Source of the DNA: Polyangiaceae bacterium
GTDB lineage: Bacteria; Myxococcota_A; Polyangia; Polyangiales; Polyangiaceae
Reading direction: 5' to 3'
DNA length: 64,000 nt
NCBI GenBank assembly: GCA_016712345.1
Contig: JADJRH010000001.1
Span: 5,143,892-5,207,891, forward strand
Shown: piece by piece, positions 25,312 through 33,941 of the stretch
Layout of the letters: the number at the start of each line of letters is the position of its first letter
Position numbering within the stretch: the stretch's first letter is position 1
Translations under genes and position numbers: made by a program
The notes under the pieces: model-generated
The model's database searches: none
What the model saw: only the letters and a program-made list of their open reading frames with translations
What the model was told of the DNA's origin: nothing

Positions 25312-26300
25312 GATTGGCAGCGTTTGGGGTTCCGACTGAGAAAGTTCGAAAGTCGCGTTTCCATCTCCATGATTCTGAAGAACTCAACGTTCCCATTTCT
25401 CATGCTTTCCACGGTTTGCTGGGGCGAGCAGTCTGCTGCAATCGCAAGTTCGAAGAGTTGCCCCCAAATGTCACGAGGCCGAAGTTTTGGCGAGTAGATG
25501 ACCAGTGTTTTTAGCGCCCACAGGGTGGTAAAGCACAGCATCTTGGCTCTCTTATTCTCATCAAGCTCCGGCAACCTAACACTGGACGTGTATAGAAGGC
25601 AGTCTAGGAAGTGCCTTGGATTTGCGGCGTACTGCGCGTCAACCACATGCGGGAACTCCAAGGCTCGGCAATTGTGCTGGCTACGCACGTGCTCAGGTCG
25701 GCGGCGAGGATCCAATGGCGCCGCCAACTGCAACTCTTTCCGGTAGCCGACAATGGGGCACGTCAACTCATAATGAAATGGCAGAGAGTGCACGAACCGG
25801 TAGATAGTGAGCGAGCGAGCGCTGGGTGGACAAAAAAGGACTGACTCGATCCCTTGCTGGAGGACCGCGAAGACCGTCTCACGCGTTTCATCCCCCAGAA
25901 GGCGCGTCTTCAGCTCCGCAATCTGAGCCGGCACCTCGGTAACATCGTCGAATTGGTCACCATCAGTCGGATCGGATGCAGACGCGCAAACCGTGTCGGG
26001 CAGCACCTCGAAGGGGAATATGGCCTCCTCATCGCCCGGTTTGCGGGGCCTCGTGCCACGAAGCGCTAGAAATTGACGCTGCGTACCCTTTTTGCGGTGG
26101 GCGCTCCAAGTGTAGCGGCCATCCGCGTACGCGGGCCGTTTGCCCCGCTCATGCGCCCCCCCACGGGGAGCCGCCCGTAGGGCCTTTAGGCGCTTCCTTT
26201 CGTTCTCCTCCTGTTGGCGACGGGCCTCCAACGTGCTAACGGCAGGGAAGGCGATGAGAAAAGCGCCCAGACAAATGCGAACGAAGTCGGTGCCGTCCAT
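25290..26300 (-). CDS. hypothetical membrane-anchored protein
   Basis: About 336 residues. The start at 26300 (MDGTDFVRI) is chosen over 26342, whose extra residues look random. A short N-terminal hydrophobic helix (VRICLGAFLIAFPAVSTL) precedes a basic stretch (RRQQEENERKRLKAL). The large C-terminal part contains helices and six Cys, including a terminal CQSCGVTLS that could be half a zinc knuckle. No family recognised. First gene of the TRAP-like operon. Confidence 0.55.
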   Translation of the reverse strand: MDGTDFVRICLGAFLIAFPAVSTLEARRQQEENERKRLKALRAAPRGGAHERGKRPAYADGRYTWSAHRKKGTQRQFLALRGTRPRKPGDEEAIFPFEVLPDTVCASASDPTDGDQFDDVTEVPAQIAELKTRLLGDETRETVFAVLQQGIESVLFCPPSARSLTIYRFVHSLPFHYELTCPIVGYRKELQLAAPLDPRRRPEHVRSQHNCRALEFPHVVDAQYAANPRHFLDCLLYTSSVRLPELDENKRAKMLCFTTLWALKTLVIYSPKLRPRDIWGQLFELAIAADCSPQQTVESMRNGNVEFFRIMEMETRLSNFLSRNPKRCQSCGVTLS

Positions 26301-27248
26301 AGAATTGCGATTATCGGACTGGCTCCGCGGACCGGGTAACACTTATCTCATTTGGCGCATAATAGCTTGGATCCATGACCTAAACTGACACTTCCGCGCC
26401 ACCAATTTGAACGGGCGGTCGGTACGCTTCACTGTCTCGCGCGCGAGTTGCTGGTGGTTGTGGACGCGGTGCATGCCGAAAAGCAAACGAGGGGGGCCCG
26501 TCAGGTAACGGCGATGGCTGCGCCGCCCCGAGATCTGAAGAGGTGCGCGTTGCCACATCTGCCGAACTGGATACGCCTTGCGCGTCGGTGTACACAACGG
26601 TGCCGCGCACTCTCCCCGGAATGCGATCGAACGTGACGTGAACCACATCGGGCGCCGTTGAATCGCCCAAAAAATCCATCCAAAGCGTCAGGACGCGACC
26701 TCACTCCGAAAATACTGTTCATTGAGTACGCCGCCACACAATCCTGGGTTAAAGTCAAGGCGCGCGCGCCGTTGTGAGGGAGGCGCTTGCGCAACAAACG
26801 GACGGCGGCGATGGCGGGGCGGATTTAGGTGCACCGTTTGGCGGGGTTTGCGCACTGGCTGTGGCCGCGACAAAGTGAGGCGAGCACGAACAAGAACGGC
26901 GCAATCGCACGCCCGGAACGCCACCTAGCGCAGACCACGGGGAGCGTGGGGCAACGCAGAACGGAACGCAAGAACGCTCGGGTTGTGTCACCGGCTTGCG
27001 ACTGTCGGTAGACCCCGCTTGGCGAACTGCGCGCGCCGGCCAGGATTAACTTAAAAACTCTGACGTGAGAGTCCGAGCACAACCGGTGGCGATTCTGGTC
27101 GTAGTGTTGGTGGTGTTGTCAACGGTGACGGTAGCGATTCGCTCGGCGGCACGGAGAATCGTCCCGATCGGTTGCAAGCCGCTCGCACTTGGGAAAAATG
27201 GCGACAGGATGACGGCGACGGCAAGCAATCACTTCGCGATAGGCCCCG
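26301..27248. other. decayed intergenic stretch
   Basis: Nearly 950 bases with no intact gene I can support. It holds a fragment related to the DUF3560 gene (26386-26444) and several GC-rich open frames without start context. A + strand frame from 27065 opens with a hydrophobic leader (VAILVVVLVVLSTVTVAI) but overlaps the EAL-like gene and is doubtful. Probably a junction of successive insertions. Confidence 0.4.
26386..26444 (-). pseudogene. fragment related to the DUF3560/LPD gene
   Basis: Bases 26386-26444 match 34194-34250 at roughly 85 percent by eye, same strand, and encode SEAYRPPVQIGGAEVSV, corresponding to NEAYRAPVRIGDAEVSE of the 33942-36542 protein. The match ends abruptly on the downstream side with a stop, so this is a broken remnant of a paralogous gene. 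Confidence 0.6.
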
Positions 27249-27854
27249 CTACCTCATTGACCACGGGAGGCGAAGCAGATTGGCACCTGATTGAGCTGCT
27301 GCTGCCCATGTCTCCGTCGAGAACAAGCCCTCAACCACCACATTGATACCTGCGTCGACCCACGCAGAAATCGTGCGCCGCACGTCAGGGCGGATCCTAC
27401 CGCTTCGTAGCACGCAGTCTCGCCAGTCCACGACCACGATGTCAGGATTGGCGCTCTCCACAACATCAAGCGCTGCGCCCGAGAAGTTGACGCGACGGAG
27501 GGCTGTTTCATACCCGTAGCGTCGCATGGCGCAAAACGCTTGATTGAACACCTGGCAGTCTTCAGTGGCGGAATAAGCAAGCGCCAGAGTGCACTTGGCA
27601 GCGCGTTCAATGTACGGACTCAGGTTGGCCGTGCCCACCATCAGGTCACGGAGCGAAATAGGCACAATCAGCGGTCCGTAGCCAAGTTCGTGCCAAGGAA
27701 CTTCGTCCACAAACCACGCAGGACTGAGAAGGCTCTCTCCGCGAAGAAACCCACCCGACACGCGGTTCATTGGAATGTTGAAGGTAGGTTCAAAACAGCC
27801 GGGCAAGTATACTGAGGTGTCCGCGTCCGTCGAATGGAACATGGCGACTTCCAT
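27249..27854 (-). CDS. degenerate EAL-domain-like protein
   Basis: 201 residues. The C-terminal half follows the late part of an EAL barrel: LRRVNFSGAALDVVESANPD, then IVVVDW in place of the KID strand, and GINVVVEGLFSTETWAAA resembling the VVAEGVET helix region. The catalytic EAL, NDFGTG and DDFGTG metal motifs are missing, so if the relationship is right it cannot hydrolyse cyclic di-GMP and may act as a binder or protein-interaction module. GGAAGG precedes the start. It follows a small gene on the same strand by seven bases. Confidence 0.45.
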   Translation of the reverse strand: MEVAMFHSTDADTSVYLPGCFEPTFNIPMNRVSGGFLRGESLLSPAWFVDEVPWHELGYGPLIVPISLRDLMVGTANLSPYIERAAKCTLALAYSATEDCQVFNQAFCAMRRYGYETALRRVNFSGAALDVVESANPDIVVVDWRDCVLRSGRIRPDVRRTISAWVDAGINVVVEGLFSTETWAAAAQSGANLLRLPWSMR

Positions 27855-27860
27855 GGCTGC

Positions 27861-28001
27861 CTACCTTCCTTGGCCGTTCGAACGGCGGTGCAAGCGGTCC
27901 AATCGCATTTGCGCGCGGTAGAGAAAAACACGCGCGTCGATCAGTGCGCGGCGCATCGCGGCACCCTGTGACTCTCCCCAACACTCAACCATGGTGACCA
28001 T
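27861..28001 (-). CDS. small basic protein, 46 residues
   Basis: Short gene: M-VTMVECWGESQG, then an amphipathic basic helix (AAMRRALIDARVFLYRAQMR) and a polar end. AGGAGG lies just upstream of two possible ATG codons (28001 and 27992). The stop is seven bases before the EAL-like gene, suggesting a two-gene operon. Composition and ribosome site support it; no family is recognised. Confidence 0.45.
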   Translation of the reverse strand: MVTMVECWGESQGAAMRRALIDARVFLYRAQMRLDRLHRRSNGQGR

Positions 28002-28280
28002 TGCCTCCTGCTCGGTTTTCCGGGCCGAGCGAAGGCGAACTTCTCGAAAATCGCGACCGCGACGGATAAAACAAAAGTTGCGACGGGTTGTGCAACCGAC
28101 TGTCGCGCCAGTTGCGGTCTGAGCAGCAACAAAAATAAATCCCGTCGCAAAACGAAAATCTGCTAGTCTCGCGCGCGAAGCGCGGAGCGTCCGCCCGCTA
28201 GGTGCGGCTCAAGTGGCTTATTGCGTCGGATTGCGTCATCTCTTTCGGGAGCGTATTCTCTCGGTGAAGAGGTCAGCGCG

Positions 28281-30215
28281 ATGGCCGCAGAACGATATCG
28301 AGTGACGTTCAACGTTGGCGTTCGGCCGCCCACGGTTACGGTAGCCTACGGTGGCCAGAGACAAGTGGTGGCCCCTGGAGAAGACCCAGGCCCACTGGAC
28401 GGGGATTCGCTCTTTAGAACGGCGTGGGGGTTTTGGCGAATCTACACACTGAAAAAACGCATCTACGACCTGCTCCTGGAGCTAGCGCTTCGTTCGCGAG
28501 CAGGACGAGTGATTCGTGCGCAACCGGAACGAGAGAGCAACACCGTCATTTATCCGGGCACCGAGATTCGTCTGCCAGTGAGCGAACTTGAAAAACTGCC
28601 GGCCTGGAATGGGTCCGTGGTCGTCAAAGGTCTCACTGACGCATTCCCACCACCGAAAGACCCCAAGAAGCGAGGTCCAATAAAACCCAATACTCGCGAA
28701 GTTCGGTTCGATGGTACCGGGTTTGAGTTTGAATTCCTTCCAGATGTGTCTGATTGCGAAGATCACGTGCGCAGAGCCCTTCAGCCGCTGGAGCTGGAAT
28801 TTGGAGGGTTGGATGGGATAGCCGAGTGCTTCGGCAGCCAACCTCTTGGACAGGTGTTGGCTGGGGTCGCCTACGCGACAGATATGAATCGAAGTTCGTG
28901 CGAGGAGCAATTTGCCGAGCGCGGAACCTTGACTCTAAGAATACCCGTGAATCCCGTGGGCGCGCGCGCACTTCTGGCACAAGTCAACGAGGAAACAAAA
29001 CGCCGGCCGGATACCAACGACCGAAAGTTAGCTGAAATAGACCATTCTCGAGAATCGGATACAAATAGCGGGGTTTACTCCGCGCCAACAAAAACAGAGG
29101 TCGGCGTGCTGCCGACGCTTCGAAAGATCATTCATCCGCTGGTGCTGCTTGACGTTCGCCGGCCGACAAGTGCGGGAAAGAGGCTGGATACTGATCGCGG
29201 TTTGGGCAGACGTGCCAAAATCGCTGCGGCGAGTGTGGTACTGTTCGCTGGCGGCTCGGCCGCAGCCCACTACCGGCTGTATCAACTGCAACAGCACGTG
29301 GAAGTCTCCTCCTTCCAGGATATTCGCGCGGGAGACGAATTTACCGCCCAATCCGGGAAGATTCAGGCCGTGCGTTTTCACGATCACGCCACCGCGCAAC
29401 TATGGCCAGGCACTCGAGTCCAGGTTCTTCGTGATCCCAAAACGCCGCAGGTTGAGGTTCTCACCGTGAAGTCCGGTCGCTTGACGGTTGAAGTTGACGA
29501 CACTCCCGTATCAATTTTTGTGGAATCCACTGGACACGGGATTCAAGCGAAGAGCGGATCAATCGAGATCGCGGCGACACCAACAAGATGCAAGTGCGTG
29601 GACGCACTCAAGATCGAGTGCCCGGAATCAGGCTCATTGGAATCTGTCGTCCTCGCGGCCGTCGGCGCCACTATAACCGCGGGACGTGCCGCGGTTGAAG
29701 CTGGGGTGATGCGGTTCGCCGGCGATCCCGCCAATGCACCATCCTGTCCCGATAAGGGTTTTGATGAGGAAGACAATCACCCTTGTTACGTTAGAGCCGC
29801 CGATCAGCCCGTTAGGGCCGCTGCGTTTGCCTCACCCACGAAAGGCAAGGTATTTCGGCTGGTCACGTTGCCCAAAGACACGAGTGTGTTGGACGACGCG
29901 GATGAACTCCGGCTTCTGATCGCAACCACGGCGACGCCCGTCCCCCAACCTTCACCCACCGCGCTCACGACGACCATGCCTTTCCCTACCGTCCAACCCC
30001 GTCTTCCCAGCCCCGAGTTTGTAACAATCCACCTTAAAGGGGCAACCGATGGTCGTTGCGGCGGCGTACCTGCGGCAAATGGGAAGGTGGTACTCCCATT
30101 CAAAAGGGATCAAGTCATTACCTGTAGCTACCGTTGTCCCAGTTCAGGCAATGTACCCTGGCAAAGCTACCAGTTCAAAGTGTCAGGGCCAACTCAAATT
30201 TTCTCCTGCAAGTAG
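28281..30215 (+). CDS. FecR-like domain membrane protein
   Basis: About 644 residues. The start at 28281 (MAAERYRVTF) has GAAGAGG upstream. The cytosolic N-terminal ~320 residues contain a PilZ-like or unknown beta-rich part. One membrane helix lies near 325-345 (KIAAASVVLFAGGSAAAH). Then comes a FecR-like beta domain (AGDEFTAQSGKIQAVRFHDH, ATAQLWPGTRVQVLRD, VKSGRLTVEVDD, IQAKSGSIEIAAT), a Pro/Thr-rich linker and a small Cys-containing C-terminal domain. FecR domains sense or relay at the inner membrane. The Trp-repeat protein gene follows eight bases later, so the two probably work together. Confidence 0.6.
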   Translation: MAAERYRVTFNVGVRPPTVTVAYGGQRQVVAPGEDPGPLDGDSLFRTAWGFWRIYTLKKRIYDLLLELALRSRAGRVIRAQPERESNTVIYPGTEIRLPVSELEKLPAWNGSVVVKGLTDAFPPPKDPKKRGPIKPNTREVRFDGTGFEFEFLPDVSDCEDHVRRALQPLELEFGGLDGIAECFGSQPLGQVLAGVAYATDMNRSSCEEQFAERGTLTLRIPVNPVGARALLAQVNEETKRRPDTNDRKLAEIDHSRESDTNSGVYSAPTKTEVGVLPTLRKIIHPLVLLDVRRPTSAGKRLDTDRGLGRRAKIAAASVVLFAGGSAAAHYRLYQLQQHVEVSSFQDIRAGDEFTAQSGKIQAVRFHDHATAQLWPGTRVQVLRDPKTPQVEVLTVKSGRLTVEVDDTPVSIFVESTGHGIQAKSGSIEIAATPTRCKCVDALKIECPESGSLESVVLAAVGATITAGRAAVEAGVMRFAGDPANAPSCPDKGFDEEDNHPCYVRAADQPVRAAAFASPTKGKVFRLVTLPKDTSVLDDADELRLLIATTATPVPQPSPTALTTTMPFPTVQPRLPSPEFVTIHLKGATDGRCGGVPAANGKVVLPFKRDQVITCSYRCPSSGNVPWQSYQFKVSGPTQIFSCK

Positions 30216-30223
30216 GGGGCACC

Positions 30224-33142
30224 GTGTACTCAGTGCCGGAGACCCAGCGCGGCATTCGCATTCACTTTTACATTAAGCTGACTCAATTCTTGCTCTGCTT
30301 GACGATACTTGTACAACATCAGACGGGCCTCGCCGACAGCTCGTCGTGCTCCGCTAACCTGGCTCGCCCCACCGGTGCACCCCCTAGCGAGGGACCAGAC
30401 GATTTGCGCCAGTTGCCCGCGTTCTATTATTGGATGAACACCAGAGCGTATGCCGGGCGCTTCTGGTCCAACAAGAAGAACTGGCACGCTCCCCAGAATT
30501 CGCTTCAAACTTCCGGTGTAGCCACCTCACCGAACTACGAAGCGTTCAGCGAAGTGTGGAAGGAAGCTGACGAGTTTCTTAGCGCGTCCACGGAGTTCCG
30601 CGTCTTCGTAATTGTACCCCAACCGCCCGATGTTGCCGTTCAAAAGCTGTTGGACGGCGTGAAGTGGTTGATGGTTCGAAGCGTCCCCGATTTGCCGTTT
30701 TCCAAAGATGACGGGGTAATTGTTCTAACCGCAGCAAAATCACTTTTGGTAGGAGGTCGCACGAAACCACTGGCGGATACGGCCTTGTGGCAAGCAATCA
30801 TGGCTGCGCTCGAAGCGGGAAGCCCCTCGCGAGAGGGGGAGCAATTTGCCCTCGAACTCTCCCTCAAATTGATTCCGGGAAACGCTGTACATAACTTGAG
30901 CACTAGTGATCCCGGCAGATCTCTGGGGGAGCTAGAACGCGATGTCGCGACTGCTCAGGATCAAGCAGGTCGGTTTGATCGCCTCAATTCGATATTCAAG
31001 CGGTGCTCGCCCTCGGCGCTCGACAACTTGCATAGCGACGCGGACGCCAAGAAAGAAGCGGCTCTACACTGCCAAGCTTGGATCTATACCGCATTCAAAC
31101 TAGCCACCAACAGCGAGAATATTGCATTCCACACCAACACTGCCGACAAGGAAACTGATCGCCTTGATGTTGTTAGGAGTCTCGGCCGTCAGTGGTGGTT
31201 TGACCCTAGGGACGCTCTGACGGCTGATGGGGTGACTCAATGCGGTCGGTGCAGCCTGCTCACGATTCTGGGCGGAGCTATCTCCCACCATCGATCGAGA
31301 TGTACTGCTGCGCATGAACGAAAAGGGTACTCGACGTTCGCGCCGTGGATGATGGAGCAGCTTCGATGTCTCGTGGAGCCGCGGTACTCGGGACCGAGCA
31401 GCGGGCTCACCCAATGCCCCAACTTGAAACCGACCCCACCCCCTAGTCCAGACCAACTCGCCAAGATCGCCTATGCAGTGACCTCCCAACATCCAACACT
31501 CGGCTTCTTGTGGGCGCTGAGAGCTTGTGCTGCCTTAAAGCCTTTCCAAAGCACGCCTGATGATTTACAAACTGCCCTGGATCACTTTGCAGCGCACGAT
31601 CCACTGGCATCCGCGCAGTTCTCGACAATCAAGAACCTTGTGAAGGAGCAGGAAAGGAAAACCTTGTACGAGTGGTGTGACAAGAACAGATTGGCGTGGG
31701 CACTGCAAGTCGAAGACTGGTTCCGTTCGGCAGTACCGCCGGACGCACGTTTCCAGCGTACGAATCTCTATGACTATGAAGCCACCAATGACTCTGAGTT
31801 CACAAAAGAGCTAAAGGAGAAGTTCCAAGAGTGTGGTCCAGGATGTGGGGTCGTCACGGCTGAAGATCGTTCCATTCAGACGGTTGTACACAGGGAGAAG
31901 AGCGCGCCTGCCGACGCTCGAACAGCGCAGACGCAACCACTGCTCTTTTTGCCTCTGGGTGTGGTCTACGAATTGCCACCCGAGCACGAGAAGGCTGTTC
32001 AACCGACTGACAACAACAGCGACAAAAAGCCAGACGATCAGAATGATAGCAACGGACAAGCCGATCCGGGAACGAAAACCGTCGGGGTCGACAACAAGCC
32101 GCCGAAATCTGATTCTGCGGCATCCACTGGCAGTCCGTCCCAACAGCAAACTAAGTCGGATGCGGTCGGCGGAGGAAAGTCAGATGGCTCGTCAAATTCG
32201 CAGAACGGCACTAGCGCCGATTCTAGCAGAGCTGCGGGGGCTGACGCGCCCGACGCCCGGTGGAAGCGAGTGGCTGGCTCCGGTTTGTGGATGGTCCAAT
32301 CTCGCGGCGGACTTTGGTCGAATTTGGAACCAACAGGCACCTGGAGGTCACTTGCGGGTCAAGGGGCTTGGACACGCGTCGCCACCTCGGGCTTGTGGAC
32401 AGCCGCAAGGGCGCCTTCCGGTTGGATTCTATCCCCCAAGTTGTCATCTTGGAATCTGGTTCCCGACGGGAGTGCGTGGGGCATCGTCGACTCCCTCCTC
32501 TCTTGGCACAACGTTCCTAACGGTGCTTGGCGCGAAATTACGCGAGCCACCGGTTGGCAAGGCTTCATACAAGGAGGCAGCTGGGGCGAACTGGCACCTA
32601 TGCGAAGTTGGCGGGAGATAACGCTCCCGTGGGGTGGGCGAGCGAGCTTGCACGGACAATGGAGTGTGGCCGGCCTTCGGCAAGGCCAATGGATTGAAGC
32701 CCCGCGGGCGGATTGGCTGGTCGCGCCCCAGACGGGCTCGTGGAGCATGGTTGGTGCAGCGGTTCCACCAGGATCTCGTGATTACGCAGCGATTGCACGA
32801 GAACCGGCTCCCCCGATCAAACCGGTCGAGTGGAAACCCACAATCCAATATTGGACCTTTGATAGCGAAAAAATGCGATGTTTCGTGGCTTATGTGGTAC
32901 CACCAAAACCCGCAGAGGGGGAACGGCCGCGCGATGACGGGTTCTTGTACTTGACGTTCCCGGCGGTGAAGTCGCCTTCTTCTTGGGACTACCTAACTGA
33001 ACTTAAGTCGAGTTCAACGCAGCCTCTGGGGGCCGGCACAATCGCTGGACTGACAGTGTTCAGATTACCAATTGCTCTCATCTCGACCGGCTTCGGTGAC
33101 GGCTTTCAGGTGGAGGTCTGCGAGTCAAAACCAGCTCCATAA
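30224..33142 (+). CDS. exported protein with Trp nonapeptide repeats
   Basis: About 972 residues. The GTG at 30224 preceded by AGGGGG is preferred; the frame open to 30134 would overlap the upstream gene. A signal peptide (KLTQFLLCLTILVQHQTGLA) is followed by a helical domain of about 560 residues with scattered Cys, then a low-complexity Asp/Asn/Ser/Gln linker. The repeat domain (bases 32259-32760) has Trp roughly every nine residues with the pattern W-x-x-[VLI]-x-x-x-G-x, about 18 units. A last domain of about 110 residues closes the protein. I do not recognise the repeat as a known family. Probably surface or periplasmic. Confidence 0.65.
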   Translation: MYSVPETQRGIRIHFYIKLTQFLLCLTILVQHQTGLADSSSCSANLARPTGAPPSEGPDDLRQLPAFYYWMNTRAYAGRFWSNKKNWHAPQNSLQTSGVATSPNYEAFSEVWKEADEFLSASTEFRVFVIVPQPPDVAVQKLLDGVKWLMVRSVPDLPFSKDDGVIVLTAAKSLLVGGRTKPLADTALWQAIMAALEAGSPSREGEQFALELSLKLIPGNAVHNLSTSDPGRSLGELERDVATAQDQAGRFDRLNSIFKRCSPSALDNLHSDADAKKEAALHCQAWIYTAFKLATNSENIAFHTNTADKETDRLDVVRSLGRQWWFDPRDALTADGVTQCGRCSLLTILGGAISHHRSRCTAAHERKGYSTFAPWMMEQLRCLVEPRYSGPSSGLTQCPNLKPTPPPSPDQLAKIAYAVTSQHPTLGFLWALRACAALKPFQSTPDDLQTALDHFAAHDPLASAQFSTIKNLVKEQERKTLYEWCDKNRLAWALQVEDWFRSAVPPDARFQRTNLYDYEATNDSEFTKELKEKFQECGPGCGVVTAEDRSIQTVVHREKSAPADARTAQTQPLLFLPLGVVYELPPEHEKAVQPTDNNSDKKPDDQNDSNGQADPGTKTVGVDNKPPKSDSAASTGSPSQQQTKSDAVGGGKSDGSSNSQNGTSADSSRAAGADAPDARWKRVAGSGLWMVQSRGGLWSNLEPTGTWRSLAGQGAWTRVATSGLWTAARAPSGWILSPKLSSWNLVPDGSAWGIVDSLLSWHNVPNGAWREITRATGWQGFIQGGSWGELAPMRSWREITLPWGGRASLHGQWSVAGLRQGQWIEAPRADWLVAPQTGSWSMVGAAVPPGSRDYAAIAREPAPPIKPVEWKPTIQYWTFDSEKMRCFVAYVVPPKPAEGERPRDDGFLYLTFPAVKSPSSWDYLTELKSSSTQPLGAGTIAGLTVFRLPIALISTGFGDGFQVEVCESKPAP
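32259..32760 (+). repeat. Trp nonapeptide repeat coding region
   Basis: About 18 units of 27 bases encoding W-x-x-[VLI]-x-x-x-G-x, e.g. WRSLAGQGA, WTRVATSGL, WNLVPDGSA, WREITRATG, WGELAPMRS. DNA identity between units is low, so the repeat is old and held at protein level. One unit near the fourteenth is longer (about 17 residues). Confidence 0.7.
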
Positions 33143-33147
33143 ACGCG

Positions 33148-33825
33148 TCAGTTGCCCGCTGCCGATGACGCGGGCACGGCCGACGCCGATGGTGTAGCCG
33201 ATGAATTCGCCGGTGGATCAAAAACGGGGGCGATTACCAAGGCCACAGCCTCCTCCCGTTCGTCTCCGCAAACGCCGCACGCTTTTTCTGGATCATTGTA
33301 GTCAAGCTCGCGAGCGACCGCTTTTGGCCCATTCAAGCAATAAGCGAAGACGCGGGTTTCCTTAGCTTCCCACCACTTTTCTCGAATTAGATCCTTCGGT
33401 CGGTTCCACGAGGTCAGAGAGAAGTAGGGTTTGCACAACAGCAACATGCCCTGCGCTGTTGTACTTGGTGGATTCACCTCGTCCGAGAGGTTCACAGTGA
33501 CTTGCAGCTTGAAATACGCGCGCTGCTGGGGGACCAAAAATTGGTAGACTGTTGTATCGTGAATATTCGAGAAATCCCATTCCTGCTTCCACTCAACGGT
33601 GGTCGCGTTGTTTCCGCAGGATGCCGGTTCAGGACCGGCACAGCGAGAAAGTTCGACTTTCGTGACCGAAGTGCCGAGCTGTCGGGCAAGGATCGGCACG
33701 GCGGCTTGTTTTGGGGATTCTGAACTACCACCGCAGGCCACAAGCATTGTTGTGGTTCCAAGAACCAGCACTGCGCGCGGGTAGTGCCGGATTAGAGGCG
33801 CGCGCGTTGGGGTCTCGTTGAGCAT
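33148..33825 (-). CDS. lipoprotein of unknown function
   Basis: About 225 residues. The start at 33825 (MLNETPTRAP) gives a signal peptide with lipobox (TTTMLVACGG). The mature domain of about 170 residues is beta-rich with four or five Cys (CAGPEPASC, CGVCGDERE) and ends in an Ala/Ser/Pro-rich tail. No family recognised. Convergent with the Trp-repeat protein gene; the two stops are five bases apart and no clear terminator is seen. Confidence 0.65.
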   Translation of the reverse strand: MLNETPTRAPLIRHYPRAVLVLGTTTMLVACGGSSESPKQAAVPILARQLGTSVTKVELSRCAGPEPASCGNNATTVEWKQEWDFSNIHDTTVYQFLVPQQRAYFKLQVTVNLSDEVNPPSTTAQGMLLLCKPYFSLTSWNRPKDLIREKWWEAKETRVFAYCLNGPKAVARELDYNDPEKACGVCGDEREEAVALVIAPVFDPPANSSATPSASAVPASSAAGN

Positions 33826-33941
33826 TCTGACCGTGTACCAGGTTGGCAGTTGAATTTCAACCGCCATTCCATGCTTCAACGCCGCGTCAATCGTTGACCG
33901 TGTTCGCCTACTCGCCATCGGCGGTCGGTTTGGCTGACCGG

